Shown here one piece after another: positions 36,601 to 48,075 of a DNA stretch of 64,000 bases. The notes beneath the pieces were generated by a model that saw only the letters and a program-made list of their open reading frames with translations, did not search any database and was not told the DNA's origin. The first letter of the stretch is position 1. Each line of letters begins with the position of its first letter. The stretch covers positions 160,001-224,000 of the forward strand of contig JALIZF010001838.1 of the NCBI GenBank assembly GCA_029948255.1, given 5' to 3'. Made by a program: the position numbers and the translations under genes. Source of the stretch: Telmatactis stephensoni. Its lineage: Eukaryota > Cnidaria > Anthozoa > Actiniaria > Isophelliidae.

Positions 36601-36656
36601 CTTACGAATTTAAGCCACCTTCTTCCTGCTCTTATCGCTATTGTGGAAAATCATAA
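27938..36656 (+). CDS. collagen-Ig-D8C type II membrane protein, copy 2 (intact)
   Basis: Thirteen exons: 27938-28294, 28578-28635, 29081-29125, 29240-29257, 29620-29829, 30144-30218, 30784-30960, 31624-31785, 32043-32306, 32477-32743, 33725-33991, 35900-36160, 36283-36656. They total 2535 nt (844 codons plus stop); all junctions after exon 2 are phase 1. Residues about 14-36 form an uncleaved anchor with no preceding signal peptide, so a type II topology is likely. A dibasic KR at about residue 78 is a candidate convertase site, as in membrane collagens. Then come Gly-X-Y repeats with a break at NVTVI, five Ig domains (Ig1 split over two exons, Ig4 without its two cysteines), and a C-terminal D8C domain (RMPTSCVP, HPTVEEGIVSRKVC, IRVRNCG). 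AATAAA follows at 36678. D8C occurs in uromodulin and GP2, which bind microbes. A surface recognition or matrix role here is inference. Confidence 0.85.
30997..31394. mobile_element. about 400-bp insertion in the Ig1 intron of copy 2
   Basis: Copy 1 has an uninterrupted junction here (TACTATGTAGCCTTGACC at 12160), so this block is an insertion. It includes a fold-back at 31003-31190 with ends AAGCAATATAAAAC and GTTTTATATTGCTT and long internal arms around GGAAGATGTAGAGCA. One arm recurs at 59068-59180. Confidence 0.75.
32790..33085. repeat. (GACT)n microsatellite, Ig3/Ig4 intron of copy 2
   Basis: Long tetranucleotide array interspersed with GATTAACT. It resumes at 33345-33370 and 33555-33690 after a SINE and a palindromic insert, which therefore landed in the array. 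Confidence 0.95.
33120..33340 (-). mobile_element. tRNA-derived SINE inside the microsatellite of copy 2
   Basis: Minus-strand tRNA head with box A TTGGCCGAGCGGTTAGAG and box B GGGTTCGAGTC, then the same CTCCGGGTTCTCCGG body as the SINE at 2880-3130. (GACT)n flanks both sides. Confidence 0.75.
33372..33552. mobile_element. palindromic insert
   Basis: ATTTACTGCATTCTGTTTAC at about 33411 and its inverted copy at about 33475, with GATGATCCTAG repeated at the ends; again inside the (GACT)n array. Confidence 0.6.
34015..34200. repeat. (CATT)n/(CGTT)n microsatellite
   Basis: Ig4/Ig5 intron of copy 2; positional equivalents at 15340-15430 and 46285-46330. Confidence 0.95.
34389..35743. mobile_element. 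1.36-kb TTAA-flanked element with long inverted arms
   Basis: Starts GGTGACTCGA and ends TCGAGTCACC, flanked by TTAA on both sides (34385-34388 and 35744-35747), the signature target duplication of piggyBac-type elements. Inner arms of several hundred bases are also inverted (for example CAATATTGCTGTGTATAGAA). No transposase frame, so it is non-autonomous. Copies 1 and 3 have only about 270-300 bp in this intron. Confidence 0.85.
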
Positions 36657-37434
36657 ATAAGCCTGAAAGGGCTAATGAATAAAACACTAAAACATTTTTA
36701 TTTCTAAAAAATTGCCTTGAAAAGGATGTCTGTAGAGACATCGAAACGTCGACTATTACAAATGTTATTATTTGTCTTCACTGAAACTATTTAGCACATC
36801 TACTGTCATTCGTAACATTTCCAGACAAAAGATATCAGTACATAAAACTATATCCTTTCGTCTTGCCTCTTCGTCCCTCATCCCTTTGACGCCAGCTCAG
36901 CCTCTACGCAGGATACGCTTGGCCTCGTACGTTTATCAAGAGTTGTTCTATAGACTGCGACCAGTCCCTCCTTTTCCCTACAGAATCAATAAAAGCGAGT
37001 GCCACGAATGACGGACTGCTCGCAGTCTAGATTTGTTCCCGTTTGTTTTTTGTCTCTAATTCTTAGCTGCACTTTAACCACTTCTGTTGCCCTTATGCCA
37101 TAACTAAACTACACTTAACATTCTTTTTCGAGCCTATTGTCACTGTTACTGACGTTGTTGTTATATATTGTCACTGTTGTCGTTATTGTCATTGTTGTTA
37201 TTAATTGTTGTTGATGCTGTTGTTGTTGCTGTTCACATGTTGTTGTTCACATGTTGTTGTTGTTGTTGTTCACATGTTGTTGTTCACATGTTGTTGTTCA
37301 TTTGTTGTTGTTGTTGTTGTTCACATGTTGTTGTTGTTGTTGTTGAAAGTGCAGCAATATGTTGAACTCAGTGATAACTATGAAAACAGTGAATATGATG
37401 AGAGATCGGCATGTTTTCGTTTCTTGAATTAACG
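36657..37434. other. 3' flank of copy 2, duplicated after copy 3
   Basis: Contains the polyadenylation signal AATAAA at 36678-36683 and a (GTT)n tract with TTCACATG phrases at 37190-37345. The whole stretch matches 47440-48075 downstream of copy 3. No other gene seen. Confidence 0.7.
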
Positions 37435-37565
37435 TTATGCACAGATTCTACAAGATTTCTTACAACGGTATCTCAAGAACTTTCTTAAGCGAGGTCCACG
37501 ACTGGAATTACACTGGAACTTGTGCCTTCTGCAGTAGCTTGCTCCACCGCTCCAGTCACGGCATC
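37435..37565 (-). pseudogene. orphan ShKT-domain exon
   Basis: A 131-bp minus-strand block with a good acceptor (TTTTTCCAG), six cysteines in ShKT spacing and a TAA stop. It is the paralogue of the last exon of the gene at 48076-55005, with the same length and phase. No upstream exons exist between it and copy 3, because homology with the complete gene ends at about 37948. It is a truncated duplicate, not an independent gene. Confidence 0.75.
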
Positions 37566-38054
37566 CTGGAAAAACAATCATGATCAATTACCTTTTATTA
37601 GCTTAGATGTTTGACAAATATACTCCATTTTTCAGTGCGTCTGTACTATCAATGTACTATAGACCCAATGGAAAAATTGAATCTGTTTGTTTTGTATAAT
37701 ATTGTCCAAAACATTTCAACCAATCAGAGCGCGCGTAAGATTCAATGAATTCGTCAATGCGTGTGTACTGTAATCACACACGGCTCTCAGCCAATCAGAG
37801 CGCGAGTAATATGTACCAATTATTATATAATTAATATTGTAGTCCGCAATTTTAATTCATTTATGCGAGAAGGGGTCGAGACGTCTTCTAATGGCTGTCG
37901 CAAGAGCCAACTACTAACATATAACCACTCCTTACGGACAATTTAATAGATCTGGCTGATCTGACTGTTAAGGACGTACGGTGATACTGATTTCAAGTTG
38001 TTAAAAAAGTGTTCGAGTCAAGTTAATGAATCTCTAAGGGATAAGAATTTTTTC
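37566..38054. other. duplication junction
   Basis: Up to about 37948 this matches 48207-48584 (intron of the ShKT gene). From about 37950 it matches 27215-27320, the left flank of copy 2. The switch point is the breakpoint of the 10.7-kb tandem duplication. Confidence 0.75.
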
Positions 38055-38289
38055 CCGGTCAGTTGTTAGAACTACCAGCCTGAGCCTCAGCACAATGATA
38101 ACAAAATTTCCCTCTGGACATCCGTTTAGGTTATAGTATTAGATAACCCATGAGGTCGGTGATTTCCTCACTGGCTGAGAAGTTGGACCGTCATTATTGG
38201 CCGTTATCCAGTCTCGATGCCATCCTGCTATAATTATATTTCAGCTTTTGCGGCAGAGATCATATATTATTCAACTATAGACTTCTATC
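38055..38289 (+). promoter_or_regulatory. conserved 5' flank of paralogue copy 3
   Basis: Same conserved block as before copies 1 and 2, ending at the ATG at 38290; probable promoter and 5' UTR. Confidence 0.45.
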
Positions 38290-40056
38290 ATGGATGGGGC
38301 GTCTAAAAGTTCTTCTTTCTCGCTGTCCAAGATCTTTCACACCCTACACCTTTGTGTCTCATTTGGGATTGTGATTGCGATGGTTCATATCCAGCTCACT
38401 AACAATGCGAGATTTAATAATCTTGAAAACCAAATCGATCTTCAATGTCGTTCCAAGGCAGTTGAAAAAAATCGACACGTTTCAGTTGACACTCACCATT
38501 TTATAGTGAAACGGAGCGTACTGGCTAACAAGAGGCAGCAACTTAAGATGAATTGGAGAAACAAAACTACACAAGAACAAGAAGTTCGTGAAGACAAGGA
38601 GAAAGATCTCCTTACGTGTCTGGACATGTTGCGTTCCATCATCAAAGTAAGCATTCCTTTACTGACCTTTTCAGGAAAATTTAGTCATGAGAAGTGATGC
38701 TTTAGTTGAAATATTTCAGCTCATTTAAGAAGACAAGTTACAGTACAGTGAGTACATCAAACCGTAGCGATGGAGCAACTCACATTTATAGGCAGCTGCC
38801 ATTATATTTATAGGCAGCTGCCATTATTATAAACAACCACCCTTTATTGATTGCAAAAGTGTTTTTTTATGCTCAATAGTTTAATTGACCACGTAAACTC
38901 AGGAGAGGGATCGGAGGAAACGATCGAGTAATTAAAAACATGTTTGCTTCTAGAATGAAACATTGGTATTAAGACAAAGTTTCTCAAGGATGAATGTTTG
39001 TAACGCGCTAAGAGGTAAGATTTTTTCATTCTGAAATCACTAATAAATGAAGAAATCAATTCTTGAAACAATATCTCCCATAATGCATCGAGAGCATACC
39101 CAGCAGACTCTTCGTTAGCCAACTGTGACCTATGGGCTATTTTTAGATCTTTTAAAGGTTTCCATGGTTACTTCAACTCAGTGAGCTCCCCTCGTAACAA
39201 ATGCATTAATACTCAAAAGCGTTAAGCAAAGAGGCCAGTCATGGTCGTCAAGCAGCCCTAAAACTAGCCCAAATACATGTCGCATCTTATGATGTGCGTG
39301 CATTTGTTTCCTAGTTATGCTCTCCTGACCATACATCCCGCGGTCGGATACATAGTTGTACGGATTTAGCAGAACATAGTTCATTGTTCCGCATAACAAT
39401 GGGCCGTTTTAATTCTAATAATGTCAATGTATGGAAATTATTCTCAGAACTACAGTATGTATTTCGTATAACGAGGGATTATTTCCCCAGGTCCTCCCGG
39501 TAAACCAGGAGTAAGAGGACAGCGCGGGAGAAAAGGTAACCCTTTGGATGCGCGTGATTCCACTGATTCTTATCATGTTTTTGAATTTTGAATCTAATTT
39601 TGAAATAAACCGAATCCAATAAAATTTACGTATTTCTTTATGTTCCACATTGCAGGAAAACGAGGATTAAGAGGTAGCGCGCAGTTCTAATAAGGGTTTA
39701 TGATCTAATTTCCACTTGCGAAGCTTTAACAAAACTGAGAACGAAAGAAAACAACCAACCAATCAGTCAACCAACTGAAGACCGACCGGTATCGACCAAT
39801 GAATCAACGAACCAACCAGTCACCAGTATCCAACCAACTAACCAAGCAATAGACTGCACGCAGTCCCACTTTTCCCTCCAGATTTATTAATGATGAGTTT
39901 TTAGAAATCTTGTCTTTTAGAAATCTTGTCTTTACTGAATATGGAGCTAGGGAAACCATCCATCTAACCAACCAACCAACTGCTCGCTCGCCCGACTAAT
40001 GAATCAACCAGCCCCCTAACCAACCAACCAATCGATCGACCAACCCACCAAGCAAC

Positions 40057-40106
<50 letters not shown>

Positions 40107-43100
40107 ATAGGAACGGCCGTTTTTGTAACGATTTTCTGCCGCTTTTGTAACAAAAAGTGTCGTTTTCGTAACTATGTGTCGTTAATGTAACTTAACCATG
40201 TCGCTTTTGTAACTTGATCTGCCGCTTTTGTAACCAAATGTGTCGTTTTTGTAACAAAAAATGTCGCTTTTGTACCTTTTTCGTCGCTTTTGTAACCAAA
40301 TGTGCCGCTTCCGTACCCTTTTTGCCGCTTTTGTAACTGGATGTGTCGCTTGTGTAACTTTTATGTCGCTTATGCATGTAACTTGTCTTATTTTCAGTTT
40401 TTAAAATTTCTTGTTTACATACATTGACACTATAAATCCAACCTTTCGTTCTGAGTAAACAAATTAATTATCAATGTTGTTTGTCCTCGATTTTCATTGA
40501 AACAGTAACACAAGACTTAAAAACATAACACAGTGCATAAAACATTATTATTGGTTTTTGACAAATGAAACACTGAAACATTTCAATAGGTAAAACAGTG
40601 CAACACCACAACACTTTCACTCACATCAACACTACAACACTTGGCGCATAATAAACTACCTAAACCTGCACACACTAAAACTCTACCACTAACATAACTT
40701 AACGCACTAAAAGTCTACACTATACAAAACCTAAACGCACTATAACTCTACACTATACAATACCTTAACGCACTAAAAGTCTACAATATACAATACCTTA
40801 ACGCACTATAACTCTACACTATACAAAACCTAAACGCACTATAACTCTACACTATACAATACCTTAACGCACTAAAAGTCTACAATATACAATACCTTAA
40901 CGCACTAAAACTCTACACTATACAATACTTAAACGCACTATCAAAACCTAAACGCACTAAAATTCTACTCTATACAATACCTTAACGCACTAAAAGTCTA
41001 CACTATACAATACTTAAGCGGACTAAAATTCTACTCTATACAATACCTTAACACACTAGCTAAAATTCTACTCTATACAATCTTAACGCAATAAAAGTCT
41101 ACACTATACAAAACCTAAACGCACTATAACTGTACACTATACAATACCTTAACGCACTAAAAGTCTACAATATGCAATACCTTAACGCACTATAACTCTA
41201 CACTATACAAAACCTTAACGCACTAAAACTCTACACTATACAATACCTTAACGCACTATAACTCTACACTATACAAAACCTTAACGCACTAAAACTCTAC
41301 ACTATACAATACTTCAACACGCTATAACTCTACACTATACAAAACCTTAACGCACTATAACTCTACACTGTACAATACCTTAACGCACTATAACTCTACA
41401 CTATACAATACCTTAACGCACTATAACTCTACACTATACAATACCTTAACGCACTAAAAGTCTACAATATACAATACCTTAACGCACTAAAACTCTACAC
41501 TATACAATACTTCAACACGCTATAACTCTACACTATACAATACCTTAACGCACTATAACTCTACACTATACAATACCTTAACGCACTATAACTCTACACT
41601 ATACAATACCTTAACGCACTAAAAGTCTACAATATACAATACCTTAACGCACTAAAACTCTACACTATACAATACTTCAACACGCTATAACTCTACACTA
41701 TACAATACCTAAACGCACTATCAAAATCTAAACGCACTAAAATTCTACTCTATACAATACCTTAACGCATTAAAAGTCTACACTATACAATACTTAAACG
41801 CACTCTAACTCTACACTATACAAAACCTTAACGCACTATAACTTTACTCTATACAATACCTTAATGCACTAAAGCTCTACACTATACAATACCTTAACGC
41901 ACTAAAACTCTATTCTATACAAAACCTAAACACACTAAAAATCTACACTATATAAAACCTAAACACACTAAACTCTTCAGTACAAAACTTTAACGCACTA
42001 AAAATCTACACTACAAAACTTAAACATTAAAACTCTACACTGCACAAAATCTTAACGCACTAAAACTCTACACTATATAATACCTTAATTTACTAAAACT
42101 CTACATTGCAAAACCTAAACACTAAAACTCTACACTGTACAAAATCTTAACGCGCTAAAACTCTACACTATACAAAACCTTAACGCACTAAAACTCTACA
42201 CTATATAATACCTTAATTTACTAAAACTCTACATTGCAAAACCTAAACACTAAAACTCTACACTGTACAAAATCTTAACGCGCTAAAACTCTACACTATA
42301 CAAAACCTTAACGCACTAAAACTCTACTTAACGCACTACAAAACTTTAACAAACTTTTAAGTTTAAAAACTCTACACTACAAAACCTAAACATGCTAACA
42401 CCCTGCACTACAAAGCCTTAACGCACCAAAATATTTACACTATACAATACCTAAATGCACTAAAACTCTACAGTATACAAAACCTAAAACTCTACACTAT
42501 CTGCAAATACCGATATTAAGGCCGAATGTTAGAATTATCTATCATGATCAGTGTATTATGAAAACAATCCAAAAACTATATCGTTACAAAAGCGACATGT
42601 CCCTCTCAATTTCCTTTAAGAAAAGATAACTCCCCTTGCTTTTCACAGAACGTATTGATATTTTTACTGCATTCAAGTTGAGAGGTTTCCTTTTTTGAAC
42701 AAAAGTTGTGCATCAATTCTCTCAAAGTTCGACTGAGTTTTAGTGATTTGGAACATCTAGCAAACATGCCGCTTTTGAACCTTTTGAAGTAGTAGAACAA
42801 AAATCTTGTTTTTTTCTAGTTAACATCAATCTTTTCACTTATAATTCACACTACTTATAGATAAGATAATAAACTAACTTTGGTATTAATATGGTAATCC
42901 TGCGTTAAATATTCGCAAAGTTATAACCAATTGATTTTCGAAAATCTACATTTTAGCTAATTTCAAATCGTCTAAAGTGAATCCCGTATAAAAACTCATA
43001 TTTTGGCCTTGACTTTTTTGGCAAGTTCGAAAAACCACCTTTATGCTTTGAGAGATTGCAAGGGGTAATGGGTAGGGTTTATTGATAGCACGTATAGCTA

Positions 43101-43351
43101 CGTTATGATAATTAAAGGGAATTCCAATCAAATTTTGTCACTGATATAGCACACTATGTCGTTTTTGTAACATTTTTGACACGTTTTGGTCCATAAATCC
43201 CAGAGTTTTAAAATAGATCAAGTCATATTTTGTGTCATAGTAGTACAATAAGTAAAGATTACATGCATGGAAACAAAACGGAAAAATACGTGATAATTGT
43301 TGTTTTGAGCTCAATAGAGAAAAGGGTTACAAAAATGTCCGACTTTTCCTC

Positions 43352-43430
<79 letters not shown>

Positions 43431-45832
43431 GAGTAACAAAACAGGAATTCCGTCAAAACAGTAACAAACAAACCAATTCAATTAAAATAACAAAGAGAGA
43501 TCAACTCACAGACAATCATCTGTCGAATGCATGTGTTCATTAGTTCTACATCTAAATGGATGGAATTAACTCTAAACACTCTATGGATAGTGCACTACTT
43601 GCATGTTTTTTGCTTGGTAGGTCTACCTGGTCAAAATGGAAGGAGCGGTGATAAGGGAAGTACGGGTAAACATGGACCTCCAGGTCCTCGTGGTGAGAAG
43701 GGGTTCAGTGGTAATGTGACAGTCATTGGTATAAAAGGTGACATGGGACCAAAGGGGGACAAGGGGGACAAAGGTGATCAAGGCATGAAAGGACAGCAAG
43801 GAATGAAAGGACCCAAAGGAGATCCTGGAGGTAATTGGTATTAAAGCTACCAATCTCACTTTGCAGAGTGGCTTTGCAACAATAAGGCTCCGGCAATAAG
43901 GTCGATCGACCTACAAGATATTGAAATTCAAACTATTGCATGATGAATGAGACCCTGAAATTCATATATTACAACCGATAGTGCAGCTACAATGACTTAG
44001 ACTTGTGCTGGAATATACTTAATCTCAAACGGCAAACACACTGGGCTGTTTTGATGTTCTCAGAACATCAAAAAAGTGTTATGAAAATATTCTGATCATA
44101 CAAAACATTTTTTTTAAAGGTCCAAAAGGCGATCGAGGAGAACCCAGCAAAAAGGATAGTTTTGGTATGTTTGTTATTGTTATTGTTATTGTTTTGTCAT
44201 TGTTATTGTTATTGTTATTGTTATTGTTATTGTATAGTCATTCATTTAAATGTACAATACAATGCGATAATGCTGATTGAACTTATTAAGCTATTTCTAT
44301 TCCCCATAAATTACAATATAAAGTCATAAGAACATGAATGGATGATATTATGCATGTTTAAAGATAAAAGACTCATATTCTCACAATTCCATTCGGTCCC
44401 AGATTCAGATCCAAAAAAAAAATCTTTATTTTATTGAGGGTATAGACATTATTACCGATGACCCGGTAGTTTACATAATGGCCCTCAATTAAGAATCCCA
44501 ACTGGCAAGGAGGCATCCTCGGGGACCCAGGGCGAAAGGGGAGGGGGAGGGAAAGGACTGGAGGGGGAGGGGGAGGGGGAAGGAAAGGAAAAGGGGAAAA
44601 GGACGCCCTGGGCGTTTGACTACCCCAAACCATCTCCAACGGCAAAACTTAATCCTGTTAGGGATATCCCACGTAAACAAGGTCATATAACAAAAATATC
44701 TGGCACATCTCAATTATCGCTTGGATGCTATGACAGTTTAACATGTTTGTGTTTCAAGTTCTGCACACCGAGATCAGGCAAGATTTGGTATTAAAGTCAA
44801 ACTTTTCCCGAATCATGTGGGTAGCTCTACAAACACATCTTGTTTCTGAATAATTTTCGATACAACCAGCTTCTGTTTCTGTTTAAGGTTTTCACGTGTC
44901 CGCTCGCTTTGTTTAAGAGGTGTTGCAATGCGTGGGGTCAACTTGTATACTTGTAATTTTAGACGAATCGAGCTCAACCGCACAAACGCTTCTGATTGGC
45001 CTCATTATAATTAAATTATAATGAGGCCAATCAGAGAGAGGATTAATTTTTGACGTTGGAAATGGTTTGGGGTAGTCAAACGCCCAGGGCGTCCTTTTCC
45101 CCTTTTCCTTTCCTTCCCCCTCCCCCTCCCCCTCCGGTCCTCCCCCTCCGGTCCTCCCCCTCCCCTTTCGCCCTGGGTCCCCGAGGATGGCAAGGAGCGA
45201 ACCAGTTGGCTATATTACAAGCATGGCCGAGAAACTGAATTTGAACTAATCGAAATCGGAACAAATTCAGTCTCAGCTAGTGGCCAGCGCTGGGACTCGA
45301 ACTCGGGACCACCAGATTGCGAGACCAACGCTCTGACCACTCGGCCATGCTGCCTCCTTTTTTTCAATCTCCAATTGAGATTGAGATTCAGATTTAGATC
45401 TTTGTCCGTCTATGTTTAATTTAAAACCAAAGATATATACCATCATTGAAGCAAGTGGATTCATAGCGTTTCAAAGGGTTTGTTTCCACTTTGTTTTAAT
45501 AGTTTTTCCTGAGATATCACATTTCCAGGAAGGATCGACAACGCTCAACGAGTCCCAGACCCTAACTCTTCCGTGCAGTGCTACAGGGTTCCCAGCACCT
45601 GTAATAAGCTGGCACAAAGCTAGCGACTCTCTGCCAGGTGGTCGATACGCATACAGCTCTCATCGTCTTACTGTATCTAATGTGAGATATGAAGACCGAG
45701 GGGAATACGTATGTACAGCTAATAACACATTGGGAAAAGTTTCGAAAAAAGCTACAGTCATTGTACAAGGTACAGATTAGTTCATGCATGGTTGTTTATG
45801 ATTTTCTTGACTGACTGACTGACTGACTGACC

Positions 45833-45863
<31 letters not shown>

Positions 45864-47439
45864 CGACTGACTGACTGACAGACTGACTGACCGACTGACT
45901 GACTCATAGTGACTGACAGACAGACCGACCGACCGACCGACCGACCGACAGAGAGACAGACAGATTGATTTTATTTCTTGAATCTGTTTGTTAGTTGCGC
46001 CCAAGATTCTAATAAAGCCGAATTCCATCGAATATGGTTACCGTGGTTACAATGCAACACTTGTCTTCGAAGTCTTTTCATTCCCACCAGCGTTATATCA
46101 ATGGAAAAACAACGGCATAGCAGTGAAAAAATATATAGTAGCAAAGGGTAATTTGATATTGGAAAGAGTGAAATATGAAGATTCTGGTTTTTACGAGGCG
46201 ACAGCTACAAACATTCTTGGCTCAGAAACAGTTAGCACTTTTGTCATTGTAAGAGACGCAGGTAGATAACGATATCATTCAACGATTTTGCTCACTCATT
46301 CATTCATTTGTTCGTTCGTTCGTTAGTTTGCTCATTTATTTATAGATTTATTCATTTTTCACTCCCTTCCTTCCTTCCTTCCTTTCTCCTTTTATTCAAA
46401 ACGACGACGAGACTTTTAAACACATGAAAAAATGTTCAAGCCGCAGTTATAGATTTCTACATGCATCAATTACCGATAATGAATATTTATTTTAAATATA
46501 ATTAATCATATTATCATTTTTTGTTCTCAGTTAAGCCAGCAATAATTTCAAGGCTACCAAAAGAGAAGCCTTTAAGATTAGGGGATTCTTTGTTGGAAAA
46601 GTGTTCTGCTATAGGAATTCCAAAACCTAAAATAGTATGGAAGCATGATAGAAAGGTGCTGTCATCTACAATGGATAAACATGTGATGCTCGACATCCCT
46701 ACTTTAGAATGGCGTCATGCTGGACGATACACCTGTAAGGCGTCGAACAGATTTGGAGTCGCAAAACAATACTTCGACCTTAAAGCGATCAAAGGTATAA
46801 AAGGCATAAATTACTTGAAATCGATCAATAAATTTGATTTTGATATCCAGCCAGCTCGCGAAATTATTAACTCGAGAAATCCTCAGTGGCGTATCCAGGG
46901 GGGTCCCAGGGTGCCCGTGACCCCCCTTTGAAAACAAAAAGATGATAGAAATAAAAGAATCTGACGGGAGAAAGATTGAGAAATTGGAAGTGTGACCCCC
47001 CTTTGGTGGAAAATGGAAAGTGTGACCCCCCTTTGAAATATTCTGGATACGCCCCTGATCCTTATTTTTTTCAGTTTCAGATCCTATTTGTTCTACATAC
47101 ACCAGCATTACTGATGCAACTCGTAATATGAAGTATGAAAGCCCTCACGATAAGTGTGACGAGGGCATCACTGTTCAGTGGTACCGTCTAACAGGTTCTG
47201 CAGGTGTTCGTATGCCGACATCATGTGTACCAACATATCACTGTGACACAGATGCTCCAGGATGGCTAAGTGATCCCCATCCAACCGTAGAGGAGGGGAT
47301 AGTATCAAGAAAAGTTTGCTATCACTGGAATGGTGATTGCTGTAATTGGAGCAACATGATTAGAGTGCGTAACTGCGGATTTTTTTACGAATTTAAGACA
47401 CCTCCTAATTGCAGTCTTCGCTACTGTGGAAAATCGTAG
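38290..47439 (+). CDS. collagen-Ig-D8C type II membrane protein, copy 3 (Ig1 and Ig2 deleted)
   Basis: Exons: 38290-38646, 38954-39014, 39491-39535, 39656-39673, 43621-43830, 44120-44164, 45503-45769 (Ig3), 45995-46261 (Ig4), 46531-46794 (Ig5), 47081-47439 (D8C). They sum to 1893 nt, an open frame of 630 codons. Compared with copy 2, exon 44120-44164 has lost 30 nt of collagen (and one Gly became Ser), and Ig1 plus Ig2 are gone through an intron-to-intron deletion at about 44305. Because the exons are all phase 1, the frame is kept. Anchor, dibasic site, collagen block with the NVTVI interruption, cysteine-free Ig4 and D8C signatures are as in copy 2. AATAAA is at 47461. A shorter-stalk, three-Ig version of the same receptor-like protein; function is inferred. 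Confidence 0.83.
40105..40385. repeat. subterminal (GTCGCTTTTGTAAC)n repeats
   Basis: About twelve degenerate copies of a GYCGCTTTTGTAAC core spaced by 8-10 bp of variable sequence. Confidence 0.85.
40640..42500. repeat. 33-bp minisatellite, over 50 degenerate copies
   Basis: Unit of the form AACTCTACACTATACAATAC followed by CTTAACGCACTAT, with point changes and higher-order blocks of two to five units repeated together. AT-rich, no frame. Confidence 0.9.
43354..43430. repeat. (GA)n and (CAGA)n microsatellites
   Basis: Right flank of the 3.2-kb insertion; a matching (GA)n lies at its left flank (40062-40094). Confidence 0.95.
44440..45225. mobile_element. inverted-repeat pair around a GC-rich tract
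   Basis: The block around ACGCCCTGGGCGTTTGACTA at about 44605 is inverted at 45070-45090. The arms include GGGAGGGGG/CCCCCTCCC tracts and CCTCGGGGACCCAGGGCG at the outer ends. A perfect palindrome of AATGAGGCCAATCAG arms lies between them (about 44993-45035). Located in the intron before Ig3 of copy 3. Confidence 0.7.
45264..45365 (-). mobile_element. tRNA-derived SINE head
   Basis: Minus-strand box A TGGCCGAGTGGTCAGAG and box B GAGTTCGAGTCCC about 40 bp apart; the head reads like a tRNA with a long variable arm and continues into a body (GAGACTGAATTTGTTCC). Probably a SINE, less likely a tRNA gene. Confidence 0.6.
45805..45965. repeat. (GACT)n microsatellite, Ig3/Ig4 intron of copy 3
   Basis: Same position as the arrays in copies 1 and 2, interspersed with CGACC and CAGA units. 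Confidence 0.95.
46884..47057. mobile_element. 174-bp MITE with 5-bp TSD next to the D8C exon of copy 3
   Basis: Same family as 5108-5287. The left TIR has one change (CAGTGGCGTATCCAG). The flanking duplication is ATCCT (46879-46883 and 47058-47062). It ends 23 bp upstream of the D8C exon, so the acceptor tract TTTTTTTCAGTTTCAG follows it directly. Confidence 0.9.
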
Positions 47440-48075
47440 TTAAGCCTGAAAGGGCTAATGAATAAAAACAATGAAACATTTTCATTTTCCAAAAATTGTC
47501 TTGAAGACTCTTCGGGATGTCTGCAGAGACATCACAACGTCAACTATTACTAATCTTTTATTTATCTTAATTCACAGAACATACAGTCTATACTATCATT
47601 CGAAACATTTCCAGACAAAAATACACACAAAGTTATTTCCTTTCTTCTTCCCATCTTCCATTATCCATCCCCTTGGCGCCAGCTACGCAGACTACGCTTG
47701 GCCGTGCATATTTACCAAGAGTTGTTCCCGTTTGTTATTATCTCTAATTCATAGCTGCACTTTAACCACTTCGGTCCACTTCTGTTGCCCTTATGCCATA
47801 ACTAAACTACACTAAAAAAATTCTTTTTCGAGCCTATTGTCACTGTTACTGGCGTTGTTTTTATTGTCACTGTTGTCGTTATTGCCATTGTTGTTGTTGT
47901 TATTAATTGTTGTTGATGCTGTTGTTGTTGTTCACATGTTGTTGTTGTTGTTGTTCACATGTTGTTGTTGTTGTTGTTGTTGAAAGTGCAGCAATACCAT
48001 GTTGAACTCAGTGATAACTATGAAAAACCGTGAATACGATCAGAGATCGGCATGTTTTCGTTTCTTGAATTAACG
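47440..48075. other. convergent intergenic region
   Basis: Holds the 3' ends of copy 3 (AATAAA at 47461) and of the minus-strand ShKT gene, plus a (GTT)n tract at 47870-47985. It matches 36657-37434. Confidence 0.7.

Larger units (their letters stand above)
40097..43353. mobile_element. 3.2-kb minisatellite-bearing insertion in copy 3
   Basis: Absent from the matching 363-bp intron of copy 2. Ends are imperfect inverted repeats (AGGAACGGCCGTTTTTGTAAC at the left, 43326-43350 at the right) and both sides abut GA microsatellite, as if inserted into (GA)n. Inside: GTCGCTTTTGTAAC-type subterminal repeats (40105-40385, with inverted or scattered copies at 42580, 42768 and 43157), a 33-bp array (40640-42500) and 0.8 kb of unique AT-rich DNA with no coding frame. 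Class unknown. Confidence 0.65.

Noticed and set aside
43230..43471. Arg-Glu / Ser-Leu repeat proteins
   Set aside because: Translation of (GA)n and (CAGA)n microsatellites on the two strands.
44373..45238. Pro/Phe- and Gly/Arg-rich frames
   Set aside because: They translate the GC-rich arms of an inverted repeat and appear in mirror form on both strands.
45264..45365. Functional tRNA gene
   Set aside because: Although A and B boxes are well spaced, it continues into a SINE-like body and no clean acceptor stem or anticodon could be assigned by eye.
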